From assembly GCF_030908215.1 (NCBI RefSeq), contig NZ_JAVFJK010000002.1, forward strand, positions 1-64,000: 64,000 bases of DNA. Reading direction: 5' to 3'. The notes below the pieces were generated by a model, which saw nothing but the letters and a program-made list of their open reading frames with translations, was not told where the DNA came from and ran no database searches. Positions 1-13,000 of the stretch are shown one piece after another (the stretch's first letter is position 1; each line of letters starts with the position of its first letter). The stretch is from Sinomonas sp. ASV486. Its GTDB lineage: Bacteria; Actinomycetota; Actinomycetes; Actinomycetales; Micrococcaceae. A program made the translations under genes and the position numbers.

Positions 1-9
1 TTCCCTGGG

Positions 10-47
10 GTTTGTTGTCTGGGGACCGTATGGTGGACGCGTAGCAT
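10..47 (-). other. 23S rRNA processing stem, 3' arm
   Basis: This stretch, just downstream of the 23S 3' end, is nearly complementary to 3313-3346 just upstream of the 23S 5' end. Both arms share GTGGACGCG followed by AGCAT. Paired arms of this kind bracket 23S in bacterial precursors and are cut by RNase III. The pairing is seen in the sequence; the processing role is general knowledge. Confidence 0.6.
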
Positions 48-97
48 GGTTCCGTTTCCGCACCCGGGCCGCCCCGTGTGTGGGGTGGTGGGTGTGG

Positions 98-5292
<5,195 letters not shown>

Positions 5293-5527
5293 AAACAACG
5301 CCGACCCGGCACCCCAGGAAAATAGAGCAGCCAGGCCGACAGAAAATGATCCGGCATCAACAACCCGGCACCACACCACAGGGGCGGCACAGCACCGGAC
5401 AAAAGACACCAAAAAAACGGCATCAACAAAACTTGGCACACTATTGAGTTCTCAAACAACAGGCCCCCACACGTAACGATCCCAACCCGACTTCGAGCCG
5501 TTCACATCCCCGCGGAGCAACTTCTCA
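5293..5527 (-). other. rRNA operon leader
   Basis: Untranslated leader of the rRNA transcript. At 5431-5460 the minus strand reads GTTTGAGAACTCAATAGTGT, closely matching the element before 23S in the spacer; elements like this are conserved in actinobacterial rRNA leaders and are thought to act in antitermination or processing. No coding signal. Confidence 0.6.
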
Positions 5528-5556
5528 AACCTACCAGAGCTTCTCTTCCCGCACAA
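5528..5556 (-). promoter_or_regulatory. putative rRNA promoter P2
   Basis: On the minus strand TTGTGC (5551-5556) and TAGGTT (5528-5533) are separated by 17 bases, about 240 bases upstream of 16S. Both hexamers deviate from consensus, so this is a weaker candidate than P1. Confidence 0.4.
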
Positions 5557-5703
5557 ATTCCTTTATGGGAATTCGCTTCGGTTTCTAAAGTCCCTGCCCA
5601 CCGCTTTCGAAGACGCGTCAGCGCTTCCGTTTCCGGTCGGTTTGATTGGGGTTTGGCCGCCCTTGCCCTCCGCGTTTCCGCGGCGGTCCCGGCGACTCAG
5701 AAG

Positions 5704-5733
5704 ACTTTACCGGGATGGGGTGCGCTGGGCAAA
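5704..5733 (-). promoter_or_regulatory. putative rRNA promoter P1
   Basis: Minus-strand TTTGCC (5728-5733) and TAAAGT (5704-5709) with an 18-base spacer, about 410 bases upstream of 16S. The TAAAGT hexamer followed by CTTCTGAGTCGCC resembles stable-RNA promoters of related actinobacteria. Between P1 and the MBL-fold gene end at 5936 I see nothing else supportable. Confidence 0.55.
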
Positions 5734-5935
5734 TCGGCTGTCCCCCGGGCGTGTCGCCGCCGCTCTGGCACTGGGGCCCGTCCCCTCGCCAGATCTGGCA
5801 GCTACGCTTCGCGCGCTGCTGCCCGTTCCCCTCCCGGCACTCTCCTCGCCCTGCAGCCCGATCCCCGTCTGGCGCACTCCGCGCACTTCCGCCCGACCCC
5901 GACCGCTCTTCTGACTGGGGGCCGCGATGTCTCGC

Positions 5936-6583
5936 CTACGCCGCCATCTCCCGAACGCGACCGTGGCCGGGGCACAGCCACCGCGAGTCAAGACCGCGGA
6001 GGATCTCTGCCGATCGGACCGCTTCCGCGCGATCATTCGTGAGGGCCTGCGGGAAGAGTCGGAACTGGATGATCTCCGCCCCACCCGGCGACCGAGTGGA
6101 CTTGGCACGGATGGCGTCGCCGGCGAAGAGGACCTCGCCGGCAAGAAAGGCCACGTGCCCGTCCGTGTGACCGGGCGTTGGAACAGATGTGACGCCTGGG
6201 AACACTTCCTCGGCGCCGACGATTCCCCGGATGGGGCCGTTCAGCCGCCGGGCCGGCACCCGTGCCATGAGTTGACGGGGCCACGTTCCTGCTGGCCGCT
6301 TGCCCGCAAGCACCTCGGCATCAGCAGCGCCGATCCTGACCACAGCGCCCGTCTCATCCTGAAGGCGAGGCGCGGCACCTACGTGGTCAAAATCGTGGTG
6401 GGTCAAGAGGATGTGGGTCACGGACCCAAGGAGGCCAGCCTCCCGCAACTCCTCGACGATGCGCCCGGCGTTCAACGCCAGCCCAGGATCGATCACGGCA
6501 GTGCTCGATCCGGCACGCACCACATAGGTGTTCGAGCCGAAACTGCTCTGGAGTCGGAAGACGCCCGGGTACACACTTTGCAC
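5936..6583 (-). CDS. MBL-fold metallo-hydrolase
   Basis: A 215-residue metallo-beta-lactamase-fold protein. The metal motif is THHDFDHVG, the HxDxDH variant of the usual HxHxDH, followed by PGHTDGHVAFL, LFAGDAI and a C-terminal CPGHG, in the order expected for the fold. It is probably a small soluble hydrolase like the glyoxalase II group; substrate unknown. The start is a GTG (6581-6583) giving MQSVYPGVFRLQ; the ribosome site is weak. It stands alone, separated from the ribosomal protein operon by a strong terminator. Confidence 0.85.
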   Translation of the reverse strand: MQSVYPGVFRLQSSFGSNTYVVRAGSSTAVIDPGLALNAGRIVEELREAGLLGSVTHILLTHHDFDHVGAAPRLQDETGAVVRIGAADAEVLAGKRPAGTWPRQLMARVPARRLNGPIRGIVGAEEVFPGVTSVPTPGHTDGHVAFLAGEVLFAGDAIRAKSTRSPGGAEIIQFRLFPQALTNDRAEAVRSAEILRGLDSRWLCPGHGRVREMAA

Positions 6584-6668
6584 GGCCCCATCGCATCACC
6601 TCCAGCGGAATTGCGCCAGCATCGGGCCGGCGCATGCGTGGGACTCTGCTCAACCACCGCAGACGCCA

Positions 6669-6701
6669 AAGGGGCGGCACCCGTGGTGGGTGCCGCCCCT
6701 T
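6669..6701 (-). terminator. intrinsic terminator after rpsN
   Basis: A perfect 14-bp stem (arms 6669-6682 and 6688-6701, loop GTGGT), AAGGGGCGGCACCC on the plus strand. It lies just downstream of the rpsN stop on the minus strand. Confidence 0.8.
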
Positions 6702-6722
6702 CGGACGGTGGTCAGCTGAGGC

Positions 6723-7028
6723 TTACCAGGACGACTTGGTGACGCCCGGAAGCTCACCCTTGTGCGCCATGTCGCGGAAGCGGACGCGGGAGATGCCGAA
6801 CTTCTGGAACGTGCCGCGCGGGCGCCCGTCGATCTGGTCACGGTTGCGGAGGCGGACCGGCGAAGCATTGCGGGGCAGCTTCTGCAGGCCGAGGCGTGCG
6901 GCCTCGCGTGCCTCGTCCGTCGCGCTCTCGTCGACGAGGGTCTTCTTCAGCTCGGCGCGCTTCGCGGCGTAGTGCTCAACGATGGCCTTGCGCTGCTCGT
7001 TGCGGGCAATCTTGGACTTCTTGGCCAT
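6723..7028 (-). CDS. rpsN: 30S ribosomal protein S14, zinc-free form
   Basis: S14 of 101 residues, the long form lacking the CXXC pairs of the zinc-binding type (no cysteine at all). The C-terminal [18 protein letters not shown] segment is characteristic of S14. It is the last gene of rpmB-rpmG-rpsN, four bases after the rpmG stop, and is followed by a terminator. In Streptomyces and mycobacteria such cysteine-free paralogues are made under zinc starvation under Zur control; I found no convincing Zur palindrome upstream here. Confidence 0.95.
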   Translation of the reverse strand: MAKKSKIARNEQRKAIVEHYAAKRAELKKTLVDESATDEAREAARLGLQKLPRNASPVRLRNRDQIDGRPRGTFQKFGISRVRFRDMAHKGELPGVTKSSW

Positions 7029-7032
7029 GTGT

Positions 7033-7203
7033 TTAGCGCTCCTCTCGGAAGTCGACGTGCTTGCGGACGACCGGATCGTACTTCTTCATGACAAGACGAT
7101 CGGGGTCGTTACGGCGGTTCTTGCGGGTCACGTAGGTGTAGCCCGTACCAGCCGTGGACTTGAGCTTGATGATCGGACGTACGTCCTTGTCCTTCTTGGC
7201 CAT
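7033..7203 (-). CDS. rpmG: 50S ribosomal protein L33, zinc-free form
   Basis: L33 of 56 residues beginning [19 protein letters not shown]. It has no cysteine, so it is the C-minus type that cannot hold the zinc ribbon. Its ATG overlaps the rpmB stop codon by one base (TGATG), which implies translational coupling. Middle gene of the rpmB-rpmG-rpsN set. Confidence 0.95.
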   Translation of the reverse strand: MAKKDKDVRPIIKLKSTAGTGYTYVTRKNRRNDPDRLVMKKYDPVVRKHVDFREER

Positions 7204-7439
7204 CAGAGCTTCACACCCTTCGCAAGCAGCTCGGCGACCACGGAGTCGATGCCGCGGACGTCAATGGTCTTGATGCCGCGGGCCGAAACGGTCAGGGTGA
7301 CGTTGCGGCGCAGGGACGGGACCCAGTAGCGCTTCTTCTGGATGTTCGGATCGAACCGACGCTTGGTGCGGCGGTGCGAGTGGGAAATGCTGTGACCGAA
7401 CGAGGGCGATGCCCCGGTCACCTGGCAATGTGCTGCCAT
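7203..7439 (-). CDS. rpmB: 50S ribosomal protein L28, zinc-free form
   Basis: L28 of 78 residues starting [20 protein letters not shown]. Only one cysteine remains where zinc-binding L28 proteins carry CXXC, so this is the C-minus type. The start is set by a good ribosome site, GGAGGAGCGAAAC before ATG. It leads the three-gene zinc-independent ribosomal protein operon. The 7440-7671 region upstream has no other gene and no clear Zur operator. Confidence 0.95.
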   Translation of the reverse strand: MAAHCQVTGASPSFGHSISHSHRRTKRRFDPNIQKKRYWVPSLRRNVTLTVSARGIKTIDVRGIDSVVAELLAKGVKL

Positions 7440-7671
7440 GTTTCGCTCCTCCAAGGTGTAGTCAAACAGTTGCAGTAAAAATGGCGGTCCGCAGATGCGT
7501 CCCGCCACCTCGATGCACCGTTCGTTCTGCAGCTTTCCGGAGGGTGACCAGGCGGGGTGAGAACCAGCCGAAGTTCCTCGCCGCGGGCAATACGGTGACT
7601 TCAGTGCCGAGAGTGGACTCCACTGCATACGACAGCCTTAAATACTAGGCGCCGCGCGCAGGAGCCGCAAA

Positions 7672-8160
7672 TCAGCGGGCCTCGCGACCCAGAACCTCGC
7701 GACCCAAGACTTCCTTGAGCCGCGGGACAATCCTACCGCCCCAGCCGCCGCCCATGATCCGGCGTGCCATCTGGTCACCGGAGTGACCCGCACGGTAGCC
7801 GGCCTGGACCACGGTAAGGCGAGTGCCGCCGTCGTGCGCCTCGAGCCGGAAGGTGACGGTCGTCGCCATGTCGTTTTCCTCCGAATCGTCCGCCCACGAG
7901 ATGACGAGCAGCTCGGGTTCGCGGAGCTCGAGGACCTCGCACGCGATGACCCCGGAGAAGCGGGTCGGGGGAATGGGCTCGGTGCTGAAGTGGAAGCGGT
8001 GGCCGACGACGGGCGCGAAGTCGTTGGGCATGAGCCACTCCGCGAGGAGCTCCGGCGTGGTGAGGGCGCGCCAGACGGCAGCCGGCGGCTCGGCGAGGAA
8101 GTCCACTACGCGTACTTCGGTGGGGTTCTCAGCGCTTGCGGCGTCAATCGTGTCAGTCAT
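7672..8160 (-). CDS. SRPBCC (AHSA1-like) domain protein
   Basis: A 162-residue START/Bet v1-like protein of the AHSA1 type. It shows the VWRALTTPELLAEW entry helix, a central FSGVIACEVLELREPELLV strand pair and GGTRLTVVQAGY near the C-terminus. Such proteins bind small hydrophobic molecules; the ligand is unknown. Its ATG lies inside the end of the upstream ArsR gene (8-base overlap), so the two are translationally coupled. A copy of the recurrent 12-base word lies at 7827-7838, read here as AHDG. Confidence 0.85.
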   Translation of the reverse strand: MTDTIDAASAENPTEVRVVDFLAEPPAAVWRALTTPELLAEWLMPNDFAPVVGHRFHFSTEPIPPTRFSGVIACEVLELREPELLVISWADDSEENDMATTVTFRLEAHDGGTRLTVVQAGYRAGHSGDQMARRIMGGGWGGRIVPRLKEVLGREVLGREAR

Positions 8161-8506
8161 AGTCCTTGTCCTTGTCCTTGTCCTTCTGCAGGAGAGCTGC
8201 AAGGCGCGGGACCCGCCCACGCCAGAACTGCTCGTAGGGTTCGAGCCACACGCGTAGGAGCCGGAGCGGCTCGGGGGTGAGGGAGTAGTAGCGATGGCGG
8301 CCGGCCTGCCGCTCGTCGACGAGTCCGACGCCGCGCAGCACCTTGAGGTGTTCGGCGACGCTCGGGCGGGCCATCTCGTAGCGGTCCGCGAGCGCCTGCG
8401 CAGTCTGCGCACCGTCGAGGAGCGCGGCGAGGAGATCCCTGCGCACGGGGTGCGCGAGCGCCGCGAACACATGGTCCGTGGGGGTCTCCTTGCTCTGGCG
8501 GGGCAT
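8153..8506 (-). CDS. ArsR-family transcriptional regulator
   Basis: A 117-residue winged-helix repressor. ALAHPVRRDLLAALLDG, the recognition helix MARPSVAEHLKVLRGVGL and the wing GRHRYYSL follow the ArsR order. There are no metal-binding cysteines, so it is the ligand/partner type often paired with SRPBCC proteins. The C-terminus is KDKDKDKDYD, coded by four AAGGAC repeats. The promoter contains a palindrome and the mRNA appears leaderless, so autoregulation is likely. Confidence 0.9.
   Translation of the reverse strand: MPRQSKETPTDHVFAALAHPVRRDLLAALLDGAQTAQALADRYEMARPSVAEHLKVLRGVGLVDERQAGRHRYYSLTPEPLRLLRVWLEPYEQFWRGRVPRLAALLQKDKDKDKDYD
8162..8185 (-). repeat. four-copy hexamer repeat of Shine-Dalgarno cores
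   Basis: Four tandem GTCCTT units on the plus strand, read on the minus strand as AAGGAC x4, end two bases upstream of the SRPBCC start codon. They encode the lysine-aspartate tail of ArsR, and every unit holds an AAGGA ribosome-binding core for the next gene. Confidence 0.75.
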
Positions 8507-8512
8507 GAGTCG

Positions 8513-8542
8513 ACATTACGTAGGAAAAAACCTACACGTCAA
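8513..8542 (-). promoter_or_regulatory. leaderless ArsR promoter with operator in the spacer
   Basis: Minus strand: TTGACG (8537-8542), an 18-base spacer, TAATGT (8513-8518), then six bases to the ATG. The spacer holds the palindrome GTAGG-N6-CCTAC (8520-8535). Transcription would start at or next to the ATG. The geometry is identical to that upstream of the ArsR gene at 53.6 kb. Confidence 0.65.
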
Positions 8543-8589
8543 GGTCTTGCGCCCGGCCATCGACGGGCGGAATAGATCGGCCCCTTGCT

Positions 8590-8607
8590 TAGTTGTAACT
8601 TCAAGTA
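8590..8607. promoter_or_regulatory. putative MarR-like operator
   Basis: TAGTTG-N6-CAAGTA, an imperfect inverted repeat about 40 bases upstream of the dinucleotide-binding protein gene. It matches the perfect site TAGTTG-N6-CAACTA at 30037-30054. Confidence 0.4.
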
Positions 8608-8646
8608 AGGGCCGAGAAGGCCCGCCCGACGACGAAAGCCCGAGCA

Positions 8647-9330
8647 GTGAGCTTCCTGTCCCGCCTCTTTGGAAAGAAGAACCACATGAGCGACATCACT
8701 ATCATCGGCACCGGCAACATGGCCCGCGGTCTCGCGTCCCGCGCCGTCGCCGCCGGCAAGAGCGTGCAGCTCCTGGCCCACGAGGACAAGGCCAAGGCAG
8801 AGTCGATCGCTTCCGAGCTCGGCGGCACGTTCACCACCGGCGTGGTCGGCGACCCGATCGACGGCTCCATCGTGATCCCGGCCATCTACTTCGACGCCTC
8901 CAAGACCATCGCGACCCAGTACGGCGATTCGCTCGCGGGCAAGGTCTACGTGGACATCACGAACCCCGTCGACTTCTCGACCTTCGACGGTCTGGCCGTC
9001 CCTGCCGGCACCTCCGCCGCCGAGGAACTCCAGAAGGTCACCCCGGCCAAGGTCGTCAAGGCGTTCAACACGACGTTCGGCGGCACACTCGTCTCCGGCG
9101 CCGTCTCCGGGCAGCAGCTTGACGTCCTCATCGCCGGCGACGACGAGACTGCCGTCAAGGCCGTCTCCGACTTCGCCTCCGCCGCGAGCCTCAACCCGGT
9201 CGAGGTCGGCCCGCTGCGTCGCGCCCAGCAGCTCGAGCAGACCGGTTTCCTGAACATCCTGCTCTCCGCCAACGAGGCCCTCCCCGCCTACCAGTGGAAC
9301 TCGGCCCTGAAGTTCCTCCCGGCCGTCTGA
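8647..9330 (+). CDS. NADPH-dependent F420 reductase-like protein
   Basis: A Rossmann-fold protein of 227 residues if begun at GTG 8647. The core starts ITIIGTGNMARGLASRAVAAG, a GxGxxA-type dinucleotide site, followed by YVDITNPVDF and VVKAFNTTFGG, as in the F420-reductase/short oxidoreductase group. An ATG at 8686 with GGAAAG upstream is an alternative start. I prefer 8647 because the codons between (MSFLSRLFGKKNH) are strongly GC3-biased. Substrate and cofactor partner are unknown. A MarR-like operator candidate lies upstream. Confidence 0.8.
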   Translation: MSFLSRLFGKKNHMSDITIIGTGNMARGLASRAVAAGKSVQLLAHEDKAKAESIASELGGTFTTGVVGDPIDGSIVIPAIYFDASKTIATQYGDSLAGKVYVDITNPVDFSTFDGLAVPAGTSAAEELQKVTPAKVVKAFNTTFGGTLVSGAVSGQQLDVLIAGDDETAVKAVSDFASAASLNPVEVGPLRRAQQLEQTGFLNILLSANEALPAYQWNSALKFLPAV

Positions 9331-9358
9331 GCCTCCCCGCACAACGCCAGGCCCGGCA

Positions 9359-9391
9359 GGCGGCCCGCCAGATCTGATCTGGCCGGCCGCC
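9359..9391. terminator. bidirectional terminator
   Basis: A 15-bp stem with one mismatch and a three-base loop (arms 9359-9373 and 9377-9391) between two convergent genes. Confidence 0.7.
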
Positions 9392-9437
9392 TTCCGCGTG
9401 TCCTGCCGTCTACCCCCCTCTGTTGTCTTCCTGCCGT

Positions 9438-9923
9438 CTACCGCTCCTGTTCCGCGAGCGCCGCCAGCCGATCCACGGATGCCTGGAGCTTGTCGGCCGT
9501 CGTCGCGCGGGCGCGCGGGAGACGCTGCGGGTCCTCCAGCCGGGTCCAGTCGTAGGTGTGGCGCACGAGCGTCTGCGCCTCGCCGCGCGGCTCGAGCTCC
9601 CAGCGCCACAGCTGGCCGATCGGGGGCCTGCCCTCCTCGGCAGGCATCCATGCGATGCGGCGGCCCTCATCGAATTCGACCACGTGGTTCTCACGGACCG
9701 CGTCCTTCGTGAGGGTCATGGTGAAGACATCGCCCACAGCGGTGACGCGCTGGCCGGTCGGTGCCTCGCGAAGGTTCTCGTTGCCGTCCCAGCGGGGTTG
9801 GGCCGCAGGGTCAGCGATGAGCTCGAAGATGGCAGCAGCGGGCGCGTTGACCACACGCTCGTAGGCCACGGCACGGGATTCAGTGGATTCGGATTCGGAT
9901 TCGGATTCGGGGGAATCTGTCAT
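9438..9923 (-). CDS. SRPBCC family protein
   Basis: A 161-residue polyketide-cyclase/START-like protein. Features are the VVNAPAAAIFELIADPAAQP entry, the GDVFTMTLTKDAVRENHVVE strands and a C-terminal helix DKLQASVDRLAALAEQE. The start at 9923 gives MTDSPESESESE; the acidic serine-rich N-terminus is coded by a GGATTC hexamer repeat and is probably disordered. Ligand unknown. Convergent with the upstream-numbered reductase gene. Confidence 0.8.
   Translation of the reverse strand: MTDSPESESESESTESRAVAYERVVNAPAAAIFELIADPAAQPRWDGNENLREAPTGQRVTAVGDVFTMTLTKDAVRENHVVEFDEGRRIAWMPAEEGRPPIGQLWRWELEPRGEAQTLVRHTYDWTRLEDPQRLPRARATTADKLQASVDRLAALAEQER
9885..9908. repeat. four-copy GGATTC hexamer repeat
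   Basis: Four tandem GGATTC units in the N-terminal coding part of the SRPBCC gene, read on the minus strand as Glu-Ser x4. Copy-number change would stay in frame. Confidence 0.8.
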
Positions 9924-10041
9924 GGCGCCAGTCAAGCAGTCCATGCCGAATCCGGAAAGCGAGCGCAGGCGCGGAACCGGCGTCGTGCGCCGCAGAGTCG
10001 GACGCTGGTCGGTGATTCGCTGCGGTGGCTATCGTGGGCGC

Positions 10042-10782
10042 ATGACCGCCGCCGCGCCGTTCGTCCTCCTGCACGGCTGGGCATGCCCGACCGCGACCTG
10101 GAGGCCTGTCGCGGAGCGCCTCACCGCCGCGGGGCACCACGTGGTGGTCCCCGAACTCCTCGGATACGGGCCAGGCCCGTCGCGTCTTCAGGAGCGAGCC
10201 TGGACCCTCGAGGCCGCCGCGCACGACGTCGCACGCGTTCTCGAGCGTGCCGGCTCACCCGCCGTCGTGGCCGGCCATTCTCTGGGCGGGTCCGTGGCGG
10301 CGACCGTTGCCGCGCTCCGACCCGAGCTCGTGACCGCCGTGGCGTTCGTCGGGATGGTTCCCGTACCCCCGGGCGCCGCGACGGCCGAGCGCCTCTCGAG
10401 AATGTTCCTGGGGTCCGAGGGCCCACCCTCACGCGAGGCGATCGAGGCGTGCCTGGCGGCCTGGTACGGCACAGTCCCGGAGGATCCGGGGCTCGCCGCC
10501 GAGCTCAAGACGGCCTTCGGCGTGCCCGGACCCGTGCTGCGCGGCTCCCTACGGGCTGCGCTCGGCGGCGTGCAGCCCGGGGTGACCGAGACGCTCACCG
10601 GGCCAGTCGCCGTCGTGCTGGGAGCGAATGACCGCACCCGGCCGCCCGAGGACGTCGAACGCCTCCTCGCGGCCCACCCGGACTGGTCGCTGACGACGGT
10701 CCCGGACGCCGGCCACATGGTGCAGTGGGAGGCCCCGGACGCGTGCGCGTCTGCGCTCGCGTCGCTGGCCGAGGGACTTTAG
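10042..10782 (+). CDS. alpha/beta hydrolase
   Basis: A 246-residue alpha/beta-fold hydrolase. The oxyanion segment is LLHGWACP, the nucleophile elbow AGHSLGGS, the acid probably in GANDRTRPPED and the histidine in DAGHMVQWE, all in the family order. No signal peptide. The ATG has no clear ribosome site; TATCGT six bases upstream suggests a leaderless mRNA. The start agrees with the fold beginning at FVLLHGW. The substrate is unknown. Confidence 0.87.
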   Translation: MTAAAPFVLLHGWACPTATWRPVAERLTAAGHHVVVPELLGYGPGPSRLQERAWTLEAAAHDVARVLERAGSPAVVAGHSLGGSVAATVAALRPELVTAVAFVGMVPVPPGAATAERLSRMFLGSEGPPSREAIEACLAAWYGTVPEDPGLAAELKTAFGVPGPVLRGSLRAALGGVQPGVTETLTGPVAVVLGANDRTRPPEDVERLLAAHPDWSLTTVPDAGHMVQWEAPDACASALASLAEGL

Positions 10783-10785
10783 GCC

Positions 10786-10812
10786 TACCCGCCAGTAGGT
10801 ACTCGGAGTACC
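10786..10812. promoter_or_regulatory. two overlapping palindromes upstream of acyl-CoA dehydrogenase
   Basis: TACC-N8-GGTA (10786-10801) overlaps a perfect 15-bp palindrome GGTACTCGGAGTACC (10798-10812). Their shape is typical of TetR-type operators; the regulator is not in the neighbourhood. Confidence 0.5.
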
Positions 10813-10873
10813 ATGAAAAAAGAGCTCAAGGGTCACCGGCCCGCGGCGGCCCCGGGATGCGAAGGGAACCGCC

Positions 10874-12922
10874 ATGACCACGGATATCGGCCCGGCCGCC
10901 GCCTCGGCCCCGTCTACCACCGCCGGACCTGTCACGAGCGCGCCTTCACCCGCCGGACCTCTCCCCGCCGAGCCAGCCCGCAAACCGTCTGGCCCGGAGG
11001 AGTCCCGCGCCGTCATGGAGGCCAGCCGCCAGACGGAATGGGAGCGCCCGAGCTTCGCCAAGGCCCTCTACCTCGGGGACTTCCAGTGGGACCTCATCCA
11101 CCCGGTCCCCGAGTCCTCGGCGGGGGACGTCGAGCGTGGCGATGCCTTCCTCCGCAGCCTTGAGGAGCTCGCCCGGACGATGGACGGCTCACGCATCGAG
11201 GCCGAGGACCGGATTCCCGACGAGTACCTCCGCTCGCTCGCCGACATCGGCGCGTTCGGGATGAAGATCCCCGTGGAGTACGGCGGGCTCGGGCTCCCGC
11301 TCGCGTACTACGGGCGTGCCCTCATGCTCCTGGGGTCGGTGCACCCGTCCATCGGCGCGCTGCTCTCGGCACACCAGTCGATCGGCGTGCCGGAGCCGGT
11401 GAAGATGTTCGGTTCGGCCGAGCAGAAGCAGGAATTCCTCCCCCGGTGTGCCGCGGGCGCCGTCACCGCGTTCCTCCTCACGGAGCCAGACGTGGGCTCG
11501 GACCCCGCGCGGCTCACGACGACCGCGCAGCTGTCCGAGGACGGCCAGAGCTACATCCTCAACGGGTCGAAGCTGTGGACCACGAACGGGGTCATCGCAG
11601 AGCTCGTGGTCATCATGGCCAAGGTGCTCCCGCATGAGGCCGCCGGCGCGGCACCAGACACCGTTCCTGCCGGCAAGGGCGGCATCACCGCGTTCGTCGT
11701 CGAGATGGACTCTCCCGGAATCACCGTCGAGAACCGCAACTCCTTCATGGGGCTCAAGGGCCTCGAGAACGGCGTGACGAGGTTCGACGGCGTGCGGGTG
11801 CCGGCCGCGAACCGCGTGGGCCGCGAGGGACAGGGGCTCAAGATCGCGCTCACGACCCTCAACACAGGCCGCCTCTCGATCCCCGCGCTGTGCGCAGGCG
11901 GCGGGAAGTGGTCCCTCAAGATCGCCCGCGAGTGGTCCGCCGCGCGCGTCCAATGGGGGCAGCCGATCGGCGAGCACGAGGCCGTTGCCAGCAAGATCGC
12001 GTTCATCGCCGCAACCTCCTTCGCCCTCGAGGCGGTCTTCGAGGTGTACGCCGCGACCGCCGAGGCAGGCATGAAGGACGTGCGCATCGAGGCGGCGCTT
12101 GCGAAGCTCTGGACCTCTGAGATGTCCTACACCATCGCGGACGAGCTCCTGCAGATCCGTGGCGGCCGCGGCTATGAGACGGCCGAGTCGCTGCGTGCCC
12201 GCGGCGAGCGCGCGGTCCCGGCCGAGCAGCTCGTGCGGGACTTGCGCATCAACCGGATCTTCGAGGGGTCCACGGAGATCATGCGGCTGCTCATCGCCCG
12301 CGAGGCGGTGGACGCCCATCTGGCGGCCGCCGGGGACCTCGCGCGCGCGGACGCGACGTTCGCCGAGAAGGCCCGCGCCGCGAAGGACGCCTCGGGCTTC
12401 TACGCCAAGTGGCTGCCCAAGCTCCTCGCCGGCGAGGGCAACGACCCGCGTGCCTATCGGGAGTTCGGCGCGCTCGGGAAGCACTTGCGCTACATCGAGC
12501 GTGCCTCGCGCCGGCTCGCGCGGCACACCTTCGCCGGCATGGGCCGCTGGCAGGCCGCCCTCGAGCGCCGGCAGGTCTTCCTGGGGCGCATCGTCGACAT
12601 CGGCGCAGAGCTCTTCGCGATGGCGGCCGCGTGCAGCTGGTCCGAGCACCTGCGGATCGTCGGCGCCGATGGTGCCGACACGGCCCGCGACCTCGCGGAG
12701 GCGTTCTGCGAGCAGTCCCGCCGCCGCGTCGAGGCGCTCTTCAACGCGCTGTGGGACAACACGGACGACGCCGACCGGCACCTCGCGCGCCGCGTCCTCG
12801 CCGGGGAATTCACTTGGCTCGAGGCCGGGGTGCTCGATCCTTCCGAGGGGACCGGCCCATGGATCGCCCCCCGCCCCGAGGGGCACAGCACGAAGGCGGA
12901 CCTGCGCCGCAAAGTCAGTTAG
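10874..12922 (+). CDS. acyl-CoA dehydrogenase, long (VLCAD-like) form
   Basis: A flavoprotein of 682 residues that would oxidise acyl-CoA thioesters to enoyl-CoA. After a disordered Pro/Ala/Ser-rich N-terminus, the core shows PVEYGGLGLPLAYYGRAL, AFLLTEPDVGSDPARL and the C-terminal IRGGRGYETAESL and RDLRINRIFEGSTEI, the signature region with the catalytic glutamate neighbourhood. An extra domain of about 180 residues after EIMRLLIAREAVD is as in VLCAD/ACAD9-type enzymes. The start has a ribosome site GAAGGGAACCGCC. The upstream palindromes suggest repression by an acyl-CoA-responsive TetR protein. Confidence 0.92.
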   Translation: MTTDIGPAAASAPSTTAGPVTSAPSPAGPLPAEPARKPSGPEESRAVMEASRQTEWERPSFAKALYLGDFQWDLIHPVPESSAGDVERGDAFLRSLEELARTMDGSRIEAEDRIPDEYLRSLADIGAFGMKIPVEYGGLGLPLAYYGRALMLLGSVHPSIGALLSAHQSIGVPEPVKMFGSAEQKQEFLPRCAAGAVTAFLLTEPDVGSDPARLTTTAQLSEDGQSYILNGSKLWTTNGVIAELVVIMAKVLPHEAAGAAPDTVPAGKGGITAFVVEMDSPGITVENRNSFMGLKGLENGVTRFDGVRVPAANRVGREGQGLKIALTTLNTGRLSIPALCAGGGKWSLKIAREWSAARVQWGQPIGEHEAVASKIAFIAATSFALEAVFEVYAATAEAGMKDVRIEAALAKLWTSEMSYTIADELLQIRGGRGYETAESLRARGERAVPAEQLVRDLRINRIFEGSTEIMRLLIAREAVDAHLAAAGDLARADATFAEKARAAKDASGFYAKWLPKLLAGEGNDPRAYREFGALGKHLRYIERASRRLARHTFAGMGRWQAALERRQVFLGRIVDIGAELFAMAAACSWSEHLRIVGADGADTARDLAEAFCEQSRRRVEALFNALWDNTDDADRHLARRVLAGEFTWLEAGVLDPSEGTGPWIAPRPEGHSTKADLRRKVS

Positions 12923-13000
12923 GCCCGGCGCGGGCACACCGCACCCCGGGCACACGACGCGGCAGAACCACCGGGGCTTGCCCGCGTCATGACGCCCGGC

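Noticed and set aside
5707-6144. 145-codon minus-strand frame over the rRNA promoter and MBL gene end
   Set aside because: It overlaps the MBL gene in another frame and the predicted P1 promoter; no homology recognised.
7440-7671. Zur operator before rpmB
   Set aside because: No AT-rich palindrome of the TGAAAAT-N-ATTTTCA kind is visible.
11189-12955. 588-codon open frame opposite the acyl-CoA dehydrogenase
   Set aside because: Shadow frame; no ribosome site, no domain.
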